64,000 nt of DNA from Bdellovibrionales bacterium (lineage in GTDB: Bacteria > Bdellovibrionota > Bdellovibrionia > Bdellovibrionales > UBA1609), in the NCBI GenBank assembly GCA_016714165.1, contig JADJNU010000002.1:744001-808000 (forward strand), given 5' to 3'. Below the pieces are notes generated by a model. It ran no database searches and was not told the DNA's origin. It saw only the letters and a program-made list of their open reading frames with translations. Of the stretch, positions 9,291-18,838 are shown in pieces. Made by a program: the position numbers and the translations under genes. Position 1 is the stretch's first letter; the number at the start of each line of letters is the position of its first letter.

Positions 9291-9697
9291 TGGCTGGAAG
9301 AATATCTGAAGATGAAGACGGAACCATCTCTGAAATTAATATCGTGCCTTTCGTTGATATTACGCTTGTCGTATTGATTATTTTTATGGTTACGACCCCG
9401 CTGATCATGAAACCGAGTATAAATATCAACCTTCCAAAAGCGGCAAGTGGAAGTGATTCCACTCCCTCTCAGCTAACTATCACAATGACAAATGATGGAA
9501 AGACCTTTCTCAATGGCCGAGTGGTGGTAAATGAAGAAATTAGCATCTACTCGTCTAACATCTCTAAGACAGAACCAGACATTCAAGCGATCATCTCGGC
9601 GGATCGAGACGTGTCTCACGGTCAAGTTGTCGCCATGATCGATCTTATTAAGGAAGCTGGCGTAAAGAAATTCGCTATCACTATCGATAAAAAATAG
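9290..9697 (+). CDS. exbD: ExbD/TolR biopolymer transport protein
   Basis: 135 aa from the ATG at 9290, which overlaps the exbB stop and is preferred to an in-frame ATG at 9251 inside exbB. The short cytoplasmic N-terminus ends in INIVPFVDITLVVLIIFMV, with the conserved membrane Asp (about residue 22) used for proton translocation. A periplasmic ExbD/TolR domain follows and ends in GVKKFAITIDKK. It pairs with ExbB in the TonB-energising complex and is translationally coupled to it. Confidence 0.9.
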   Translation: MAGRISEDEDGTISEINIVPFVDITLVVLIIFMVTTPLIMKPSININLPKAASGSDSTPSQLTITMTNDGKTFLNGRVVVNEEISIYSSNISKTEPDIQAIISADRDVSHGQVVAMIDLIKEAGVKKFAITIDKK

Positions 9698-10399
9698 TCA
9701 TGAAAAATAGTGAAGGAACTGAGTTCCGATCCTCTGCATTAATTCCCCGCGGTCGATTTGATAACCCAGAATTTCCTCCATCGAAACCATTGTAGAAGAA
9801 TCAAATCCGCAGGGTTTTATTCCTTGAAAAGCCTTGGGATCCAAATCCACGTTCAATGCAAGGCCGTGATAGGTAATCCAAGAACGCACAGAAACTCCAA
9901 TAGAAGCTATTTTCCTGCTTCCGACCCAAACTCCCGTCATTCGTAAACCCGCGTTGTCGAATGAACCCATTGATTTAACTTCTGCGGACAATTCGTAGGA
10001 AACCAAACTTGCTACCAAACAAGCTTCAAGGCATCTCAAATAAAGGTGCACATCACGCGCACGCGTGAGAAAACCTCGCTCTCGCTCCAGCGAAAAAATC
10101 GGGTAGACAACGAGCTGACTGGGACCATGATAAGTGGCCCGGCCTCCCCGTGAAGCTTCATAGATCTCTCCTTTCCAACCTTGAATATCTTCTTCCTCTG
10201 TGGAGCGACCCAAAGTCACAACCGGATGGTGTCGACAAAAAACAAGGGTGTCCGGCCTGCTACCGTTCTTGACTGCTTGGACCAATTCCATCTGCTTCAG
10301 GAGGGCCTCCTGATAGACAATCAACCCCCAGTCTTCAATCACAAAGGGAGGGATCTCTCCCTTTGTCGATAAAGTGCGAACAGATTCAATTTCAAACAT
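9698..10399 (-). CDS. lipB: Octanoyltransferase LipB
   Basis: 233 aa. LipB moves octanoate from acyl carrier protein to the lipoyl domain of E2, the first step of de novo lipoylation in the cytosol. Diagnostic elements: GGRATYHGPSQLVVYPI (substrate pocket), RKIASIGV with the catalytic Lys, and the catalytic Cys in KPCGF (about residue 196). Length is normal for the family. The ATG at 10399 follows GAGGG and overlaps the end of lpd by 8 bases, so it is the last gene of the lipA-E2-lpd-lipB run. Confidence 0.95.
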   Translation of the reverse strand: MFEIESVRTLSTKGEIPPFVIEDWGLIVYQEALLKQMELVQAVKNGSRPDTLVFCRHHPVVTLGRSTEEEDIQGWKGEIYEASRGGRATYHGPSQLVVYPIFSLERERGFLTRARDVHLYLRCLEACLVASLVSYELSAEVKSMGSFDNAGLRMTGVWVGSRKIASIGVSVRSWITYHGLALNVDLDPKAFQGIKPCGFDSSTMVSMEEILGYQIDRGELMQRIGTQFLHYFS

Positions 10400-11846
10400 T
10401 CGCCCTCACGTTTGTTCCGTTTCCCTTGCTGAGGGGTCTCTGAATGATATGAATGGCGTGACCCATCGCTGCTTCAGCAGCTTCCATCATTGTTTCACCC
10501 AAAGTCGGATGTGGGTGAATCGTAAGTGCTAAATCCTCAAGGGTTGCCCCTGTCTCCAGCGCTAAAACAGCCTCACTGATAAGGTTACTTGCCTCTGGCC
10601 CAACGATGTGAACCCCAAGTATCAAATGAGTCTTAGCGTCCGCGATAACCTTAACAAATCCGTCGGTTTCCATCATTGAAACTGCCCGGCCATTGGCTGC
10701 AAAAGGAAACTTTCCCACCTTCAAATCAACAATCCCATTTGCTTTACAATCCTCTTCTGTCCACCCAGCAGAGGCAATTTCAGGATCAGTAAAGATAACT
10801 GCCGGAACGGTCTTCGCATCGTAAGCCCGATTCACACCAGCGATCACCTCAGCAACCAAAACGCCCTCGTGACTTGCCTTGTGTGCCAACATGGGCTGAC
10901 CGGCAATATCTCCAATGGCAAAAATATGTCCCAGATTCGTGCGCCGTTGAGCATTTACCTTAATAAATCCCTTCTCATCAATCGCAAGACCTATACCTCT
11001 CAAATTCATTTGATCAGAACAGGGGCGTCGACCCACAGTCACCAAGACTTTATCTACTTTGATTTTTTCTTCCTTGCCCTTCAGCTCAAAGCTAACCTCA
11101 ACGGCCTTCCCCGATACCTTGTAGGATTTTGCTTTCGCACCCAGGTGAACTTTCACGCCGCTCTTCGCCAGGCGACGCTGAACGACTTGCACGCAATCTG
11201 GATCAGCAGCTCCAACCAGGAGTCCAGATGTTGCCTCCAACACCTCCACCTCAGATCCCAATTTTGCAAGGTAAGAACTGATTTCCAGTCCAATGTAGCC
11301 ACCGCCGATGACCGCGATTCGATCCGGTATTTGGTCTAAATCCAAAGCTCCCGTCGAAGACAAAATCCACTTTTCGTCGAAGGCAAAGCCGGGTATCTCA
11401 ATTGGGCGAGAACCTGTAGCAATGATATAATGCTTGGCCCTGACCTTCTCAGTGCCGCCTGATGATTTCACGCTCAATTCCTGAGCTGTAACAAAGCTCG
11501 CGTCTCCCTTCACAACCGTGACTTTATTGGCTTTTAACAACATGCCGACACCATCTGACATCTTGTCGCAAACTGATTTCTTCCAACTAACCAGTTTCTT
11601 CATGTTGACCGTGATGTCTCCTTTGATCTCGAATCCCATCTCGGGAGCGTCGTGCTTGGCTCGATGAAGAAAATGGGCAGCTGTAATCATCGCTTTCGAG
11701 GGAATGCATCCAACATTTAAACAGACCCCTCCCAATGCCTCACGTTCGACGATCACCGTATTGAGTCCCTTCTGAGCTGCACGTATTGCAGCCACGTAAC
11801 CACCAGGACCAGCACCGATTACGCAAACATCAAAAATCTGGCTCAC
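10392..11846 (-). CDS. lpdA: Dihydrolipoyl dehydrogenase (E3)
   Basis: 484 aa from a GTG at 11846. An upstream ATG at 11861 reads through AGGGAGGA, which is better explained as the ribosome site for the GTG; the protein then begins MSQIFDVCVIGAGPGGYVAA as in the family. It oxidises the dihydrolipoyl groups of E2 with FAD and NAD. Motifs: N-terminal FAD fold GAGPGG, redox-active disulfide GGVCLNVGC, NAD fold IGGGYIGLE, and the C-terminal HPHPTLGE with the catalytic His-Glu pair. It lies 30 bases downstream of the E2 gene. Confidence 0.96.
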   Translation of the reverse strand: MSQIFDVCVIGAGPGGYVAAIRAAQKGLNTVIVEREALGGVCLNVGCIPSKAMITAAHFLHRAKHDAPEMGFEIKGDITVNMKKLVSWKKSVCDKMSDGVGMLLKANKVTVVKGDASFVTAQELSVKSSGGTEKVRAKHYIIATGSRPIEIPGFAFDEKWILSSTGALDLDQIPDRIAVIGGGYIGLEISSYLAKLGSEVEVLEATSGLLVGAADPDCVQVVQRRLAKSGVKVHLGAKAKSYKVSGKAVEVSFELKGKEEKIKVDKVLVTVGRRPCSDQMNLRGIGLAIDEKGFIKVNAQRRTNLGHIFAIGDIAGQPMLAHKASHEGVLVAEVIAGVNRAYDAKTVPAVIFTDPEIASAGWTEEDCKANGIVDLKVGKFPFAANGRAVSMMETDGFVKVIADAKTHLILGVHIVGPEASNLISEAVLALETGATLEDLALTIHPHPTLGETMMEAAEAAMGHAIHIIQRPLSKGNGTNVRANV

Positions 11847-11876
11847 AAAATCCTCCCTCATTTCTTGAGAAATAAA

Positions 11877-13241
11877 TCAAATCATCTCTAACATTAACTG
11901 TGACGGGCTCTCGATTCTTGAAGCAAAATCCCTCATAAAATTTGCCGCAACGGCCCCATCAATTAAACGATGGTCGCAAGTAATTGTATAATTCATGAAC
12001 TTGGCGGGCACCCATTGATTATTCTTCCAAAGAGGTCGATCAGAGATTTTATACATTCCCAAAATGGCTACTTCGGGATGATTAATTATCGGCGTCGCAT
12101 AAACACCACCAACACTTCCAATATTAGTTATCGTAATTGTTGCACCCTTCATCGACTCAAGTGGCAACTTTCCATCACGAGCCTGACCTGCCAATTCTGT
12201 AATTTCCCGACTGAGATCCAAAATTGTCTTCTGATTGGCATTTTTAATAACCGGAACCAGCAGGCCATTTGGCGTATCAGCTGCAAATCCGATATTAAAA
12301 TAATTTTTATAGACAACTTCAGAAGCGGCATCGTCAATCGAAGCATTAAACATTGGGTATTTACGAATGGTCGCTATCAAGGCCTTCATGACAAAGGGCA
12401 AATACGTGACCTTCACCCCGACCTTGTCGCCAACAGATTTAGCCTGCTCCCGAAATCTGACGAGTTCAGTGACGTCGACCTCCTCCATTAAGGTAAAATG
12501 GGGGACTATCTGTTTAGCCAATTGCAGATTCTCCGCTATTTTCTTACGAATTCCGCGCAATGAAATACGCTCTTCTGAAGCTCCGACAGGCCCCTGGTAA
12601 GAAGGCCGCTGAAGGTTTGACTCTTTGACATGCCCTACGACCGTCGGACGTCCTGCTAAAGTAGCACCGACTCCACTCGTCATGTTCTTGGCTTTTATCA
12701 CATCTTCTCTCGTCACTCGCCCCAGTTGACCAGAACCACTGATGTTATTGATATCGACTCCCGATTCACGGGCCAGACGGCGAGTTCCCGGGGTAGCCAA
12801 AGTTCTGAAATCAGCCACAGGAGGATAAATATCGGGCGATGCACTGAGAGCTGATAGAGGCAGTTCACCTCGAGATTTGACCGAACCAGTTGCGACATTC
12901 AAACTCTGACCAACTGGAGAAACCGAAAGCGATTGAGATGAAACATGTGAGGTTTTAGGATCTGGCGATTCCGATGACACCTTCTTAACATCACCAATTT
13001 CTCCCGTTTCCAAAGACAACATAGCCGTTTCTATCGGAATAATATCCCCCTCTTTGCGAAGAAGCATTTTTACAACTCCTGCAATCGGAGTCGGAATTTC
13101 GACAGTTGCCTTGTCAGTGAGTACTTCAGCAACCGGTTGGTCGGCAGCGACCCGATCCCCCGATTTCACAAGCCACTTTACCAATTCCCCTTCCGTCACG
13201 CCCTCTCCAATGTCCGGTAACTTCACTTCTTGAATCGCCAT
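11877..13241 (-). CDS. Dihydrolipoamide acyltransferase (E2)
   Basis: 454 aa. One lipoyl domain (residues 1-75) with the lipoylated Lys in TDKATVE, a flexible Ser/Pro linker, a peripheral subunit-binding domain (TPGTRRLARESGVD, about 150-185), and a catalytic domain with the active-site His in DHRLIDGA near the C-terminus. It transfers the acyl group to CoA. DIGEGVTEGELVKW and TDKATVE resemble E2 of branched-chain complexes as well as pyruvate complexes, so substrate is decided by E1. No E1 is adjacent; the E1 at 33316-36123 is the only one in the window. A good ribosome site (GGAGAG) precedes the ATG. Confidence 0.92.
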   Translation of the reverse strand: MAIQEVKLPDIGEGVTEGELVKWLVKSGDRVAADQPVAEVLTDKATVEIPTPIAGVVKMLLRKEGDIIPIETAMLSLETGEIGDVKKVSSESPDPKTSHVSSQSLSVSPVGQSLNVATGSVKSRGELPLSALSASPDIYPPVADFRTLATPGTRRLARESGVDINNISGSGQLGRVTREDVIKAKNMTSGVGATLAGRPTVVGHVKESNLQRPSYQGPVGASEERISLRGIRKKIAENLQLAKQIVPHFTLMEEVDVTELVRFREQAKSVGDKVGVKVTYLPFVMKALIATIRKYPMFNASIDDAASEVVYKNYFNIGFAADTPNGLLVPVIKNANQKTILDLSREITELAGQARDGKLPLESMKGATITITNIGSVGGVYATPIINHPEVAILGMYKISDRPLWKNNQWVPAKFMNYTITCDHRLIDGAVAANFMRDFASRIESPSQLMLEMI

Positions 13242-13335
13242 TTTTACTCTCCGGTTGAAATTTCTTGTTTTGAATCAAAACAATAACATTTGGGTCAAAT
13301 CCCATTCGCCTGAATCTTCGAAATTGAGTTGTTCC

Positions 13336-14295
13336 TCACTTTTCATTGCGTTCAATACCAAGAGCCTCAGCCTCCTTTCGGCGCCGCTTCTCAATCATTC
13401 CACGCATAAAAAACTCACCCGCTCGATAAGAGCTTCTCACCAAAGGACCGCTTGCAACGTATAAAAAGCCAAGCTCCTCGGCAGTCTTTTTCCAAAACTG
13501 AAACTCTTCTGGCCGATAGAATTTTTCCACTCGCAAATGTCTTTTCGTTGGCTGAAGATACTGGCCAAATGTAACGACATCACAATCAACGGCACGAAGA
13601 TCACGAAGCGTCTTCATGATCTCTTCCTCCCGCTCACCCAAGCCCAACATAAGCGAAGATTTTGTGTGGCATCCTGAATCTAGCTCCTTAGCCAGCTCCA
13701 AAACTTTGAGAGACTGAGAATAACCTGCTCGCGGATCTCGAACGGGACGCTGCAATCGCTCGACGGTTTCCAGATTGTGGGCAAAAATATTTGGCCCGGC
13801 TCGCACTATTTTCTCGATATGTGAGGAGCAGCCACGAAAATCAGGTGTCAGAACCTCGACAATTAGATCAGGACAATTTTCCTTAATAACGCTGACTGTC
13901 CGTGCAAAGTGACCGGAGCCTTCATCTGGCAAATCATCGCGATCTACGCTGGTTAAAACCACATATTTAAGTCCCATTTGACTTATTGCGTAGCCTACTT
14001 TTTCAGGTTCATCCTCATCAAGTGCTCCCCGAGGATTACCAGTCTTAACAGCACAAAAGCGACACCCGCGAGTACAAACCTCACCCAATAGCATAAAAGT
14101 CGCTGTTCCTCCACTCCAACATTCTCCCATGTTTGGACACCGAGCCTGCTGACAAACCGTCGGAAGGTTCAAAGTGCCAAGCAATTCTTTGATGGCAAGA
14201 TAGTTTTCGCCGCCTGGAGCTCGAACTTTTAGCCAAGCTGGCTTAGGTTGGCCCTCCTTCGGCGATAACTCTCCGCTCGGAGAGTTGTGCAGCAT
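13336..14295 (-). CDS. lipA: Lipoyl synthase LipA
   Basis: 319 aa. Radical SAM enzyme that inserts two sulfurs into octanoyl-E2. Both cluster motifs are intact: the auxiliary cluster Cys at C48, C53 and C59 (CX4CX5C) and the radical SAM motif at C74, C78 and C81 (CTRGCRFC). The C-terminal RSSYRAGE contains the conserved Arg-Ser-Ser that binds the auxiliary cluster. GAGGAG precedes the ATG. It is first in the minus-strand run lipA, E2, lpd, lipB, so the cofactor pathway and its protein substrate are expressed together. Confidence 0.96.
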   Translation of the reverse strand: MLHNSPSGELSPKEGQPKPAWLKVRAPGGENYLAIKELLGTLNLPTVCQQARCPNMGECWSGGTATFMLLGEVCTRGCRFCAVKTGNPRGALDEDEPEKVGYAISQMGLKYVVLTSVDRDDLPDEGSGHFARTVSVIKENCPDLIVEVLTPDFRGCSSHIEKIVRAGPNIFAHNLETVERLQRPVRDPRAGYSQSLKVLELAKELDSGCHTKSSLMLGLGEREEEIMKTLRDLRAVDCDVVTFGQYLQPTKRHLRVEKFYRPEEFQFWKKTAEELGFLYVASGPLVRSSYRAGEFFMRGMIEKRRRKEAEALGIERNEK

Positions 14296-14462
14296 ATTTA
14301 TTTTCTCCTCTCATCTGACCGCAGAAACCGAGTCTACACGGCCAGCAATAAAGCTGGTTTTATCTACCGCCTCATCAATTGTCCATGCTTGAACCATAAG
14401 GAAACTTGATAATGCTCCGCAATAGAATCTAAAGATAACCTCCTTGAACGGAGGGATGGCAC

Positions 14463-15248
14463 ATGAAATTCCAGGGTTTGTTAAAAAATGGCAAATTGTT
14501 AAAACGCTATAAAAGATTTTTCGCTGACGTTCAGCTTTCTGATTCGTCCATCGTCACCGCTCATGTTCCAAATACAGGCAGTCTGATCGGTTGCCTGGCC
14601 CCAGGAAATCCATGCCGATTGACTTACCTGGACAGTCCCAAACGAAAGCTCAAATACACGTTGCAAATGATCAAGACCTCCGCCAGCTGGGTCGGAATAA
14701 ACACAGGTCTTAGCAACCATTTAGTGTGGGAGGCCTTTTCAACTCGTGCTATTCCTCATTGGAAAGGGATGGAATTCGGCCAGCGTGAAGTGAAAATCAG
14801 CCGCGATTCCAGAATTGACTTAGTTCTATGGAAAAATAACTTCGCGCCCTCGTCTCCCGAGCAACGCTTGTCCATCGCAGATTTTGAGAATCAAAAATTT
14901 CATTTTGTCGAAATCAAAAATGTCACGCTTGCTCGAGGTAAACAGGCACAATTCCCCGACGCCCAAACAGAAAGGGGACGCAAGCATTTGAGGGAACTCA
15001 TGACCCTACTGGCAAAAGGCCACTCCGCCGAAATTTTCTTTACTGTGCAAAGAGAAGACTGCGATCTATTTTGTCCTGCCTTAGACATTGATCCAGAATA
15101 TGCCAGGCTTCTCGCTCAGGCCATAGACAAGGGTCTGGTCGTGACAGCAGTCCCATGCATCTTGCTCGCAGAAGGCATTGAGCTGAATCCATCCCGACCT
15201 CTAAAAATACAAATCTCCCCCTTTCCGAAAGACAAGGGGGAGATTTAA
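14463..15248 (+). CDS. sfsA: SfsA family protein
   Basis: 261 aa. N-terminal OB-like part with TAHVPNTGSLIGCLAPGNPC and a C-terminal nuclease-like fold with RIDLVLW and FHFVEIKNVTLARG, all typical of SfsA (sugar fermentation stimulation protein). The C-terminal part resembles restriction-type nucleases (D...ExK pattern). SfsA is described as a DNA-binding regulator in E. coli, but its biochemical role is not settled. Ribosome site GGAGG precedes the ATG. It is divergent from lipA and ends in a strong hairpin. Confidence 0.92.
   Translation: MKFQGLLKNGKLLKRYKRFFADVQLSDSSIVTAHVPNTGSLIGCLAPGNPCRLTYLDSPKRKLKYTLQMIKTSASWVGINTGLSNHLVWEAFSTRAIPHWKGMEFGQREVKISRDSRIDLVLWKNNFAPSSPEQRLSIADFENQKFHFVEIKNVTLARGKQAQFPDAQTERGRKHLRELMTLLAKGHSAEIFFTVQREDCDLFCPALDIDPEYARLLAQAIDKGLVVTAVPCILLAEGIELNPSRPLKIQISPFPKDKGEI
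15211..15246. terminator. Strong hairpin at the sfsA end, probable bidirectional terminator
   Basis: A 13-base perfect inverted repeat (15211-15223 with 15234-15246, arm AAATCTCCCCCTT) surrounds a 10-base loop. It overlaps the sfsA stop codon and lies between convergent sfsA and the DsbA-like gene. The U-tract is better in the minus direction. Confidence 0.6.
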
Positions 15249-15299
15249 ACACCTTCAATTTAGGAGTCCGGTGACTCAACAACTCAAAGAGGCAAAATT

Positions 15300-16085
15300 C
15301 TACTTTTTACTCTCAAGCTGCCGATCGATGATCTTTTTGAATTCTTCAAATGGATAGGCCCCTTTGAGAGATACGCCATTTACGAGGAAGCCCGGAGTTC
15401 CCGAGAAATCAAATTTTCTTGCTTCCTCCATGTCTGCACGGATAACTTCCTTTATGCTCTCACTCGTAAGATCTTTCTTCAATTTACCCATATCCACACC
15501 AACGGATTTCGCTGTTTTTTCAAGAAAGCCTTCCTTGCCTTCGCTTAGCCCCTTTTGATTGCTAAAAATAGCATCATGAAATTTTTCGGCTTTAGACTTG
15601 TCTTGAAGGGCAATGGCTTCAAAATACTTAGCAGCAGGCTCTGCAAGGGGGTGAAAATCCAGAGGCAGGTGTTTGTAGATGACCTGAACCTTCCCAGCAT
15701 ACTCCTGCAACACCTTTTTTACCGTTTCATATCCTTTAGAACAGTATGGACACTGGAAATCAGAGTATTCAATGATAGTAATTGGAGCACCTTTCGTCCC
15801 AAAAACCACACGACTATCGGATATTGTCGGAACTTTTGGGTTCTTAAACTCCTCTTCCATTCGAGTCTGCTCAGCTTTTGCTTCATTTTCTCTCGCCTTT
15901 GATTGGGCCTCACGAGCGGCCTTATTCACCACTTCGATAAACTTGTCAGGATGCTTCTCAATGGCTCCGAAAACGATATCCGGATTATTTTCCACCACCT
16001 TTTTGAGCTCGGATGGAGAGGGGGAACAGCCAAAACCAATGGCCGCAACGGCAAGACTTAAAGAGAGGTAGACAAAACTTCTCAA
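15300..16085 (-). CDS. DsbA-like thioredoxin-fold lipoprotein
   Basis: 261 aa from a TTG at 16085 that has AGGAG seven bases upstream; an ATG at 16121 is in frame but lacks a ribosome site. The signal peptide ends in a lipobox (IGFGC). A helical, charged segment (about residues 25-90) precedes the thioredoxin fold, whose active site is CPYC in SDFQCPYCSKG. The conserved cis-Pro is in SGTPGFLVNG. It probably acts as a thiol oxidoreductase or disulfide carrier anchored in the envelope. The charged N-terminal spacer may lift the domain off the membrane. It is convergent with sfsA. Confidence 0.85.
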   Translation of the reverse strand: MRSFVYLSLSLAVAAIGFGCSPSPSELKKVVENNPDIVFGAIEKHPDKFIEVVNKAAREAQSKARENEAKAEQTRMEEEFKNPKVPTISDSRVVFGTKGAPITIIEYSDFQCPYCSKGYETVKKVLQEYAGKVQVIYKHLPLDFHPLAEPAAKYFEAIALQDKSKAEKFHDAIFSNQKGLSEGKEGFLEKTAKSVGVDMGKLKKDLTSESIKEVIRADMEEARKFDFSGTPGFLVNGVSLKGAYPFEEFKKIIDRQLESKK

Positions 16086-16284
16086 GGGACGACTCCTAGT
16101 TAATGGTGAATGTTTAGCCATTTGGTCATTGTGTCATAACTTGAGAAAGTGTGGCAGTAGATTTTTTGTTGGCTGTCGCGTGGCCGCTCTATGTCAATTT
16201 CTCACCCGTCCTTGATAGCCGCCCCAACTAACTTTACCTTTTGAATTGGGCCCTGGTGGGCAAATTAAAAAAGAGGAGATACCA

Positions 16285-17070
16285 ATGCGGGGGCGCTTCT
16301 ATTTTTCCTTCCTGTCCCTTTTTGTCTTCAATGCTCTGTTCCTCGATCAAACTTTCGCCGAGAACTTTAAATATAGCGAACTACAGATCAAAGACTACGA
16401 TGAAATGAAGAATTCAGTCAGAGAACGTATCACAGCCTCCAAGAAAGCATTTCTTGATAAACAAAAAAAGGCCAAAGACTCCGAAGAGGCCGAAGAGGCC
16501 GATCGACAAGCTGTAGAGGTCTTGCGAAACGCTTTGAAATTCATCTTGTCACGTCCCAACGATGATAACATGCTCGCCAAACTTATGCCCTTTGTGAGAT
16601 CAGAATTGAACAATTATAGCGCCTTTGAAGACACCCTGGTAAGTCTCACTCAAGAGTCTGTTCGCTCTCTGACTAATGACAAGATCCCATCAGTGTACCG
16701 CAGCACAAGTCTATTTTTGCTGGAAAATGTCATGAGTGAAATTCGACCTGAAATTAGCCAAAAGGAGGACTTCAAGAAGCTGATCGAGTTCATTCGAGAT
16801 GCCAAAATTATCGTCCCTGAATCCGTTAGAAATGAGCGCCGGCTGCGAAGCATGTACAGAAGTAAAAATCCTTCCGAGATGGCCGAAACCATTCTCAAGG
16901 AGGAAGGAGCCGACGAAGCCACTCGCAGCGCCAGGGCCGCTAAACTTGTGCAAGAGGCCCTCGATAAAGACGCATCGAAAAAAGCCAAAAAAGATGAAAA
17001 AAAAATCATTGAAGACAAGAATGGTCTCCAGGAGGAGTCAGAATTGGAAAATTTCGATTCTGACAAGTAA
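16285..17070 (+). CDS. Exported helical protein of unknown function
   Basis: 261 aa. The ATG at 16285 has GAGGAGA upstream and starts a clear signal peptide (MRGRFYFSFLSLFVFNALF, cleavage after FAE). The mature protein is mostly helical and very charged, with acidic and lysine-rich stretches near the start (KKAKDSEEAEEAD) and at the end (DASKKAKKDEKKIIEDKNG). The middle (about 85-190) looks like a compact helical domain. No family recognised. It is probably periplasmic or surface-exposed. An in-frame ATG at 16246 is too early for the signal peptide. Confidence 0.6.
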   Translation: MRGRFYFSFLSLFVFNALFLDQTFAENFKYSELQIKDYDEMKNSVRERITASKKAFLDKQKKAKDSEEAEEADRQAVEVLRNALKFILSRPNDDNMLAKLMPFVRSELNNYSAFEDTLVSLTQESVRSLTNDKIPSVYRSTSLFLLENVMSEIRPEISQKEDFKKLIEFIRDAKIIVPESVRNERRLRSMYRSKNPSEMAETILKEEGADEATRSARAAKLVQEALDKDASKKAKKDEKKIIEDKNGLQEESELENFDSDK

Positions 17071-17193
17071 TTGAGTACTCCCTATGCCTAAACATCTCCT
17101 GTTTTGAAGTCTCAATTATGGAATTTGGCATCAGCCCATGGTGATCAAATTGAATCACTTCTGATCTATGATCTGGGTTTGTAAGCTGGATTT

Positions 17194-17745
17194 GTGCATC
17201 TTTTGCCGCAAGGCTTAAGGCAAATTAAAGGCCTTTGGGACGAAATCCGATCACCTTCAGTGGTACAACGCAACCATTTGCAAAATTTGATTCTTGTGAC
17301 AGGCACCGCAGTCGTGCTTCTGGGCGGCGCGACATGGTCTACCCTTCGCCCTCCAGAAATAGACGGCACCGAAGTTCAAACAAAAGTGAATCGTGCACCA
17401 ACTGGCATGGTCAGCGTCGTCGAAAGTTCCAATCTCCTTACTATCAGAGAGCAAATAGATACAATTGATATTGATTGCCTCGTGAGTGGCCTCGCGCCTG
17501 AGATAGAAACTCAAGCAAGGCAAATCCGCTTGGTCGGCCGACTCTGCCAGACAGCATCCAACGAAGCCAACCGTTTGGAAAATCCTCAAATCGTCAATCA
17601 AACAAATGGGTTCCTAGCCACAGTCTTTGTACCTCAAGCCAATTTTTTACCTCGGACTACATCTACCTTGCCATTGGAAGGAATCAGTTTCTCATCAGTT
17701 GGGAAGAAAATGGAAAATCAAAATTATCTAGTAATTTCAATTTAG
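17194..17745 (+). CDS. Single-pass membrane protein of unknown function
   Basis: 183 aa from a GTG at 17194; an in-frame stop at 17182 rules out a longer form. One membrane helix (about residues 30-48, LILVTGTAVVLLGGATW) separates a short basic cytoplasmic head from a C-terminal domain of about 130 residues with two cysteines (DIDCLVSG and GRLCQTA). The C-terminal domain looks periplasmic, and the cysteines could form a disulfide. The ribosome site is weak. Its neighbours are also unassigned envelope genes. Confidence 0.5.
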   Translation: MHLLPQGLRQIKGLWDEIRSPSVVQRNHLQNLILVTGTAVVLLGGATWSTLRPPEIDGTEVQTKVNRAPTGMVSVVESSNLLTIREQIDTIDIDCLVSGLAPEIETQARQIRLVGRLCQTASNEANRLENPQIVNQTNGFLATVFVPQANFLPRTTSTLPLEGISFSSVGKKMENQNYLVISI

Positions 17746-17757
17746 TACGTAGATCCA

Positions 17758-18597
17758 CTAATAGTTCCAAGACAGCCCAATGATAAGCTTATTTTCCTTA
17801 CTCGAATCTTCAAAAAAGGTTGAACCAGTAATTGAAGTCGAAATGCCGTTCTCTAGTGCTTTGTACCCAGCCAAAGAAAACTGTCCCGCGCGAAACCCAT
17901 AGTAGGAACCCACTGCGACTGAGCGAGTCAAGGTGTACCTGATCTTCAATGTCGCTTCATCAATCACCCCAGGTCCAAAGGAATTTTCATCCATTTGAAA
18001 AATACATTTGGTTTCAACATCCAGAGGATTCTCAAGGTCCAGGTCCAAGTAATTCCCACTCAACGAATAATGAATCTTCACTCTATAGCCCCTTTTGACC
18101 TCGAATTTAACGTTACTCAATCTTTCTTTCGCTTCGTAAACTGGCCTTATGCTTGGACTCGCTTTCGCATACCGGTCCGCATGATACTCCAAAAGACGCC
18201 GGACCACATATTCTCCATAGGCTCTCTCTCTCGCATTTTGTAGTTCCGGAGATTCATCTGTTCTTGAAAAATCTTGCTGTAAATATGAGTTCTTCGAAAC
18301 ATTTATACTTTGCTCTGAAACAGTATAACCAAATTGCTTCTCGTACTTGCCTTGAAACTCCTTTTCTAGTTCCGGTACAAAAATAAGATTATTGAAAGAC
18401 ACCCTCTCATCGCTGAGGGGCCGCTCGATCATCTCCATTTCTACAAGTTGAAGCTCCCTTTCACCGCTGACATCACGCAAATAACCCCAATGCTCACTGA
18501 CGACCGCCGCAACCTGAACTTCCGAGCCAAAGGCAGAAAGATCAAGATTGAAAAAAAACATTAAAATAGGCGCAAAAAGCCACTGATAGATTTTCAA
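17758..18597 (-). CDS. Outer-membrane-like exported protein
   Basis: 279 aa from a TTG at 18597 preceded by AGGAGG at the ideal distance; an ATG at 18648 is in frame but its leader contains the ribosome site. The signal peptide (QWLFAPILMFFFNLDLSAFG) is clear. The C-terminal half is a run of alternating strands ending in LIIGLSWNY, with an aromatic C-terminus as in outer-membrane barrels. The N-terminal half contains a helical, charged segment (about 95-150). Family not recognised. It is convergent with the membrane protein gene and divergent from the dolichol-kinase-like gene. Confidence 0.6.
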   Translation of the reverse strand: MKIYQWLFAPILMFFFNLDLSAFGSEVQVAAVVSEHWGYLRDVSGERELQLVEMEMIERPLSDERVSFNNLIFVPELEKEFQGKYEKQFGYTVSEQSINVSKNSYLQQDFSRTDESPELQNARERAYGEYVVRRLLEYHADRYAKASPSIRPVYEAKERLSNVKFEVKRGYRVKIHYSLSGNYLDLDLENPLDVETKCIFQMDENSFGPGVIDEATLKIRYTLTRSVAVGSYYGFRAGQFSLAGYKALENGISTSITGSTFFEDSSKENKLIIGLSWNY

Positions 18598-18838
18598 AAT
18601 CCTGCCTCCTGTTCCCAATATTTGCAACCCCAAGACCATTATTGACATTCGTAACTAACTGAAATGACTATATTTATGTTTTACTAGCCAAGTGATTCAA
18701 AAAGCTCTAAAAAGGATTTGATGGGATTTTCGGTTGAGTGTCTAAAACCAAGTCAATTCAGCTTGTTAGTCTTGTGACTTGATTGACAGAGAAGTGCCGA
18801 GAATGAGCCTAAAGAAATAAGAGGGAAATTCATTGGAA

